A DNA stretch of 64,000 nucleotides from Chitinibacter sp. FCG-7 (GTDB taxonomy: Bacteria > Pseudomonadota > Gammaproteobacteria > Burkholderiales > Chitinibacteraceae): NCBI RefSeq assembly GCF_040047665.1, contig NZ_CP157355.1, positions 2,232,001 through 2,296,000 on the forward strand, read 5' to 3'. Shown here one piece after another: positions 59,451 through 64,000 of the stretch. A program made the position numbers and the translations under genes. Position 1 is the first letter of the stretch. Every line of letters begins with the position of its first letter. Below the pieces are notes generated by a model. It was given only the letters and a program-made list of their open reading frames with translations. It ran no database searches and had not been told where the DNA came from.

Positions 59451-61537
59451 AAATGACTAAAATACTGAGCCGTTTTACTCAGATTGCCTTGATGTTAATC
59501 GCTCCTTTTGCGATAGCAGCAGAATTGTCGAGCATTACTGCTATTGAAGTGAGTAATATTAGTGCAGAAAAACAGATTGTAAAGATTACTTTCAATGGTG
59601 CTCCTCCTGCGCCCACGAGTTTCTCTGTTAATAGCCCTCCTCGAATTGCATTTGATTTTGCTAATACATCAAATCAAGCTGGTCAAAGTGCAGTGCAGGT
59701 TAATGGTGCTGCATTGCGCTTAATTAATATCGCAGAAGGTACGGGTAGAACTAGGCTGGTATTTAATTTACAGAAGCCTGCATCCTATGAAACCAAAGTT
59801 GAAAATAATGCACTCTTAATTTCAATTGATGGCGCAGCTTCTGGTGCTATTTCTGCTAAAAACAGTGCCCCCACACGAAGTAATGTCCAATTTGCTGAGA
59901 GTAAGGTAACTGGCAAACGCGAAGGGATTCAAGATATTGATTTTCGTCGTGGTAGCGCGGGTGAGGGAAAAGTTATTATTGATTTGTCAAGTTCAAACGT
60001 GGGTATTGATATTCGGCAGCAAGGTAAGAAACTGTTAGTTGAATTTGCTAAGGTTGGTTTACCGAAAAATTTAGAGCGTAGTTTGGATGTTGCAGATTTC
60101 GGCACGCCTATTCAAAAGGTTGATACTTTTGGGCAGGGTGATACGGTGAAAATGCTAATTGAGCCCAGAGGTAATTGGGAGTATTCCGCGTATCAAACCG
60201 AGAATCGCTTTGTGGTCGAAGTGCGAGACGCTTCCGATGCAAAATCAAAGACCGCTCAAAGCAGACCTAATTACAAAGGCGAGAAATTATCTTTGAACTT
60301 TCAAAGTGTTGAAATACGCACTGTTTTGCAAGTAATCGCAGAATTTACTGGCCTTAATATTATTACAAGCGATACTGTGAGTGGCACGTTAACCTTACGG
60401 TTGAAAGATGTGCCTTGGGATCAGGCTCTTGATATTATTTTACAAGCAAAAGGTTTGGATCAACGTAAATCTGGCAATGTGATGTGGATCGCTCCTCGTG
60501 ATGAATTGGCATCGAAAGAGAAACAGGAGCTGGAGTCTAAAAAGCAAATTGCTGAACTTGAGCCAACTCGCACCGAGTACTTTGACCTGAAATACAGCAA
60601 AGCAGATGATTTCAAGAAAGTTTTGACCGATGAGAAACAGAAATTACTTTCTCCTCGTGGTAGTGCAGTGATTGTGCCTCGGACTAATCAGGTTATCGTG
60701 CAAGATATTCCATCAAAATTGGAACAAATTCGTGAGCTGATTACAAAAACAGATATCCCCGTTCGTCAGGTTATGATTGAAGCACGTATTGTTGAGGCTG
60801 AGGATGGTTTCAGCCGTAATCTTGGGGTTAAGTTTCATGGTTTGTTTGCCAATAAACACGGTGGGGTTTCAGGGGGATTGACGACTAAAGATTACACATC
60901 TACTGGTGGATCGACTTATCCTGGTCCCGCTTTAGCTGGTGATACACCCTCTGTAAATCTGCCTGCAGGAAAGATTGGCGGTTTTGACCCTGGTTCGATT
61001 GCAATGTTATTGGCAGGCTCTGATGGTTTGTTGGGGCTGGAGCTAACTGCTCTTGAACAAGATGGTAAAGGTAAAGTAGTTTCAAGCCCAAGACTTGTAA
61101 CTGCAGATCAAGTGGAAGCGATTATTGAAGATGGTGAGGAAATTCCATATACCGAATCATCGCAAAATGGTGCAACATCCATTTCATTCAAGAAAGCAAC
61201 GCTGTCCTTAAAGGTGACCCCACAAATTACGCCTGACGGAAATGTTTTCATGGATGTAGCAGTGAATAAAGATACTCGCGGTGATGACACTATCAGTGGC
61301 CCTGCAATTAATACAAAGCAAATCAAAACGAAAGTCTTGGTTGAAAATGGTGGGACTGTTGTGATTGGTGGTATTTATCTCGAAGAAGGTAAGAATACAG
61401 TTACTCAAGTTCCACTGCTGGGTGATATACCAATGGTAGGTAATTTATTTAAGAACAGAACCAACTTTACCCAAAAACGTGAACTGTTGATTTTCCTTAC
61501 GCCTCGTGTATTGCAGTCAGACTTGACATTGCGTTGA
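59447..61537 (+). CDS. pilQ: Type IV pilus secretin PilQ
   Basis: A 696-residue outer membrane secretin through which the pilus passes. After the signal peptide (ending APFAIAAE) come two AMIN domains (about 30-130 and 150-260), then a secretin/TonB short N-terminal domain ([20 protein letters not shown]) and an N1 domain ([20 protein letters not shown]). The secretin barrel follows, with [40 protein letters not shown] and [20 protein letters not shown] before the end. It overlaps pilP by 4 bp and is followed by aroK, the usual order. Confidence 0.94.
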   Translation: MKMTKILSRFTQIALMLIAPFAIAAELSSITAIEVSNISAEKQIVKITFNGAPPAPTSFSVNSPPRIAFDFANTSNQAGQSAVQVNGAALRLINIAEGTGRTRLVFNLQKPASYETKVENNALLISIDGAASGAISAKNSAPTRSNVQFAESKVTGKREGIQDIDFRRGSAGEGKVIIDLSSSNVGIDIRQQGKKLLVEFAKVGLPKNLERSLDVADFGTPIQKVDTFGQGDTVKMLIEPRGNWEYSAYQTENRFVVEVRDASDAKSKTAQSRPNYKGEKLSLNFQSVEIRTVLQVIAEFTGLNIITSDTVSGTLTLRLKDVPWDQALDIILQAKGLDQRKSGNVMWIAPRDELASKEKQELESKKQIAELEPTRTEYFDLKYSKADDFKKVLTDEKQKLLSPRGSAVIVPRTNQVIVQDIPSKLEQIRELITKTDIPVRQVMIEARIVEAEDGFSRNLGVKFHGLFANKHGGVSGGLTTKDYTSTGGSTYPGPALAGDTPSVNLPAGKIGGFDPGSIAMLLAGSDGLLGLELTALEQDGKGKVVSSPRLVTADQVEAIIEDGEEIPYTESSQNGATSISFKKATLSLKVTPQITPDGNVFMDVAVNKDTRGDDTISGPAINTKQIKTKVLVENGGTVVIGGIYLEEGKNTVTQVPLLGDIPMVGNLFKNRTNFTQKRELLIFLTPRVLQSDLTLR

Positions 61538-61575
61538 CCGCAATAGCATCGCTAAGCGAAGTAGTTTCAAGTAAA

Positions 61576-62106
61576 ATGCCTGGTATGAAAATGCCAGGCA
61601 ATTTTTTTTTGGTCGGCCTAATGGGGGCTGGCAAGACGACGGTAGGTCGTGCGCTCGCTAAAGCAGCGGGAAAGACATTTCATGATTCCGATCATGAAAT
61701 TGAAGCCCGTACAGGCGCGCGTATACCTACTATTTTTGAAATGGAAGGCGAGGTCGGTTTTCGCCAGCGCGAGGCTGAGGCGATTGCCGAGTTAACGCAA
61801 TTAAAAAATATTGTGTTAGCGACAGGCGGTGGTGCGGTCCTTAATCCGGTCAACCGGGCTCATTTGCGGCGTAATGGCTATGTGATTTATTTATGTGCAA
61901 CGCCGGAAGAGCTTTATCAGCGCACTTGCCACGATAAAAACCGCCCATTGCTACAAACAGCAGACCCCAAAGCCCGCCTTGCCGAGCTATACGCTATCCG
62001 GGATCCACTTTATCGCGAGGTTGCCGATCTGGTGATGGATACCAGCCAGCAAAGCGTCAATTCCCTTCTGCAACTTCTTCTCAAAGAGCTGGAACGAAAA
62101 TCATGA
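61576..62106 (+). CDS. aroK: Shikimate kinase
   Basis: A kinase of about 176 residues that phosphorylates shikimate at the 3-hydroxyl in the route to chorismate. It has the P-loop [19 protein letters not shown], the [18 protein letters not shown] shikimate site, [14 protein letters not shown], and CHDKNRPLL in the lid. I chose ATG 61576; ATG 61585 or 61591 would leave the P-loop closer to the N terminus, and a TTG overlapping the pilQ stop is possible. Its stop overlaps the aroB start (ATGA-like, 4 bp), so the two enzymes are coupled. Confidence 0.92.
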   Translation: MPGMKMPGNFFLVGLMGAGKTTVGRALAKAAGKTFHDSDHEIEARTGARIPTIFEMEGEVGFRQREAEAIAELTQLKNIVLATGGGAVLNPVNRAHLRRNGYVIYLCATPEELYQRTCHDKNRPLLQTADPKARLAELYAIRDPLYREVADLVMDTSQQSVNSLLQLLLKELERKS

Positions 62107-63194
62107 CCCGTGTTGTTCATGTGGATATTGCCCACGCACCTTACGATATTCTAATTGGCCGCGATTTGCTGTCCCAGGCTGAAAAAATTAGCGGCTTGCT
62201 GCCCCAGCCACGAGTCGCGATTGTTACCAATACCACCATTGCGCCGCTGTATTTGGCTGGGCTGGTTGAATCATTGCAGGCACAAGGTATTCAATGCCAG
62301 CAAATCATTTTGCCCGATGGAGAGAAATATAAAACCTGGGAATCTCTCAATCTGATCATGGATGCTTTGCTGACCGAGCGTGCCGAACGTAAAACCACGC
62401 TGATTGCCTTGGGTGGTGGTGTGATTGGCGATATGACCGGTTTTGCCGCTGCAATTTACCAGCGTGGCGTGCCATTTATTCAAATCCCAACGACCTTGCT
62501 AGCGCAGGTTGATTCGTCGGTTGGTGGTAAAACGGCTATCAATCATCCGCTAGGCAAAAACATGATTGGTGCTTTTTACCAGCCGCGATTGGTGTTGGCC
62601 GATCTTGGCAGCCTAAATACTTTGCCTGACCGTGAGTTCTCGGCGGGCATGGCTGAAGTCATCAAGTATGGTTTGATTGATGATCCGGATTTTCTGCTGT
62701 GGCTGGAAGAAAATATCGACGGCATTATGGCGCGCGAGGAGCAACTACTGGCTGAAGCCATTGAACGCTGTTGCCAGAATAAGGCACGTATCGTTGCTGC
62801 CGACGAAAAAGAAACTGGGCAGCGTGCTTTGCTTAATTTGGGCCATACTTTTGGCCATGCAATCGAAGCTGGCCTAGGTTATGGTGCCTGGCTGCATGGT
62901 GAGGCGGTGGCTGCCGGTATGGTATTGGCGGCTTATGCTTCGCAAGCCATCGGTCATTTAAGTGTGCAGGATGTGGAGCGAGTGATTGTCTTGCTGCAAA
63001 AAGCCCGTTTACCAGTCGTCTCGCCAGCATTGGGGGTAGAGCGCTATAAGGCTCTGATGGCGCAAGACAAAAAGGTTGATGCTGGCCGCATTAAATTTAT
63101 TCTGCTGCGCCAGCTGGGTGAAGCTTATATTGGCGAATTGCCTGAGTCAGTCATTGATGCGGCGTTGCTGGCGGGTTGCGAAGCAGTCAGATAA
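62103..63194 (+). CDS. aroB: 3-dehydroquinate synthase
   Basis: A 363-residue NAD- and zinc-dependent enzyme that closes DAHP into 3-dehydroquinate. Conserved blocks are [86 protein letters not shown] (Lys and Glu active site), and [20 protein letters not shown] with the zinc histidines. It overlaps aroK by 4 bp and the convergent YihY-family gene by 70 bp at the 3' ends. Confidence 0.95.
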   Translation: MTRVVHVDIAHAPYDILIGRDLLSQAEKISGLLPQPRVAIVTNTTIAPLYLAGLVESLQAQGIQCQQIILPDGEKYKTWESLNLIMDALLTERAERKTTLIALGGGVIGDMTGFAAAIYQRGVPFIQIPTTLLAQVDSSVGGKTAINHPLGKNMIGAFYQPRLVLADLGSLNTLPDREFSAGMAEVIKYGLIDDPDFLLWLEENIDGIMAREEQLLAEAIERCCQNKARIVAADEKETGQRALLNLGHTFGHAIEAGLGYGAWLHGEAVAAGMVLAAYASQAIGHLSVQDVERVIVLLQKARLPVVSPALGVERYKALMAQDKKVDAGRIKFILLRQLGEAYIGELPESVIDAALLAGCEAVR

Positions 63195-64000
63195 TCTTGC
63201 AAAGTAATAGCTAAAGCGGCTTTGGCCTTATCCAGCGATAGGGACAAGCCGCTTTTTTCATCCGAGCTGAGCGGGCTCACAATCAGCTCGAATACCTGAT
63301 GTAGCTGGATATTGTTCGCACTGCCAGCCAAAAACCATTCGCCGTCACGATTGGATTCTACCCAATTACGCTCAGCCATCTGCTCTAGCAAATACTGCGT
63401 GGCATCGACCCCTAAGCCAACGCGCTTGCGCAAATCATTGATGTGCAAAATCACCGAGTTTTGATGCGCCAGCGCCAGCTCGCTCAGAATGCGCATCGCT
63501 TGCTCAAAGCGGGTGCCGTGATGCTCGTCCCACTGCCAGCCATCGTTATGCCAGTACGATAGCGTGGCCGAAATCACGGCCCCTGCTAGCACAATCACCC
63601 AGCACACGTAGAGCCAGAGTAGAAAAATCGGGAAGCTGGCAAATGCACCATAAACCAGCTTGTAGGTGCCAAACTGTTTTAAATACAAGGCAAACAGCCA
63701 CTTCATCAGCTCAAGAAAAACCGCCGTGATCAGTGCCGCTGTCAGCGCGTGGTTGCGCGGAACAAAGCAATTGGGCAGCGCCAGGTAGAGCAAACTCAAG
63801 GTGCCAACAACCAGAATCATCGGGCCTATTTTAATGAAGTCCACGCCAAATCCACCGGCCAGGCCGCCTGCCTGGTAAGACAGCCAGTTGGTGAGTGATA
63901 GGCTTAAGCCGATCAGCAATGGTGCCAGTGTCAGCGTCGCCCAGTAAGTCAGCGTGCGGGAAAGCAGCTTTCTTTGTCGCCGTACCCGCCAGATATTATT
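63125..64000 (-). CDS. YihY/BrkB-family inner-membrane protein (5' end outside window)
   Basis: The frame is open to base 64000, giving 291 residues of the C-terminal part; about 120 residues are missing. At the edge it reads [20 protein letters not shown], then [20 protein letters not shown], the conserved YihY/BrkB start of the third membrane segment. Further membrane segments include [20 protein letters not shown] and [20 protein letters not shown]. The C-terminal 100 residues form a cytosolic winged-helix-like part ([15 protein letters not shown]). The name ribonuclease BN sometimes given to this family is wrong. It is convergent with aroB and overlaps it by 70 bp. Confidence 0.87.
   Translation of the reverse strand, partial: NNIWRVRRQRKLLSRTLTYWATLTLAPLLIGLSLSLTNWLSYQAGGLAGGFGVDFIKIGPMILVVGTLSLLYLALPNCFVPRNHALTAALITAVFLELMKWLFALYLKQFGTYKLVYGAFASFPIFLLWLYVCWVIVLAGAVISATLSYWHNDGWQWDEHHGTRFEQAMRILSELALAHQNSVILHINDLRKRVGLGVDATQYLLEQMAERNWVESNRDGEWFLAGSANNIQLHQVFELIVSPLSSDEKSGLSLSLDKAKAALAITLQDYLTASQPASNAASMTDSGNSPI

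Overview
This window looks like chromosomal DNA of a chitin-degrading betaproteobacterium of the order Neisseriales. Chitinibacter-, Deefgea- or Iodobacter-like organisms fit best, but this is inferred from gene content and order and no database was searched. Supporting signs are LPS heptose genes (gmhB, a waaC-like gene), the ubiE-ubiJ-ubiB block, mrcA divergent from pilMNOPQ-aroKB, and three secreted chitin-active enzymes with chitin-binding modules and Pro/Thr-rich linkers. No rRNA, tRNA, CRISPR array, transposase or prophage was seen.

Layout. 1-6.4 kb: 3' part of glyS, gmhB, a plsC-type acyltransferase, a YgjP-like metallopeptidase, an AA10 lytic polysaccharide monooxygenase, a small lipoprotein and a heptosyltransferase. 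6.9-10.9 kb (minus strand): HD-GYP, EAL and dGTPase genes in one tight operon. 11-15.1 kb: polyamine ABC importer. 15.3-17.2 kb: VanZ-like membrane protein and QueD-like enzyme. 18.3-24.2 kb: two GH18 chitinases, each behind a closely matching promoter and a roughly 145-nt leader. 24.4-28.9 kb: two-component system, PAP2 phosphatase and phosphoethanolamine transferase, probably an envelope (lipid A) modification unit. 28.9-34.1 kb (minus strand): kinase-fold protein, ParA-like ATPase, transaldolase, PhoR and PhoB. 34.3-37.5 kb: DUF971 protein and ubiquinone genes. 37.8-53.5 kb: a complete Lap-type biofilm adhesin system, comprising a TolC/LapB/LapC-like type I exporter, a 2290-residue adhesin with a TAAG site, a LuxR-type regulator, LapG-like protease and LapD-like c-di-GMP receptor. 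53.7-56.4 kb: PilZ protein and PBP1A. 56.5-63.2 kb: type IV pilus assembly genes pilMNOPQ, then aroK and aroB. The right edge cuts a YihY-family membrane protein.

How it fits together. Two themes dominate. One is chitin use: the monooxygenase and two chitinases share CBM5/12-like modules and linkers. The other is surface attachment under c-di-GMP control: HD-GYP and EAL proteins, LapD, LapG, the adhesin and its exporter, a PilZ protein, and the pilus assembly genes.

The least explained material is intergenic. There are (i) a family of 50-bp elements with ends GGGTATTGC and ATACCC, three of which share the last base of a TAG stop codon; (ii) a 79-81-nt hairpin unit seen three times with different but still complementary stems, two copies packed head to head inside a 269-bp element with 23-bp terminal inverted repeats; (iii) a MITE-like pair of 271 and 341 bp with matching ends and a covarying hairpin; and (iv) three CTCACA repeats spaced 11 and 22 bp upstream of the PAP2-eptA genes. 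These were found by reading and alignment by eye; a genome-wide search is the decisive next test.
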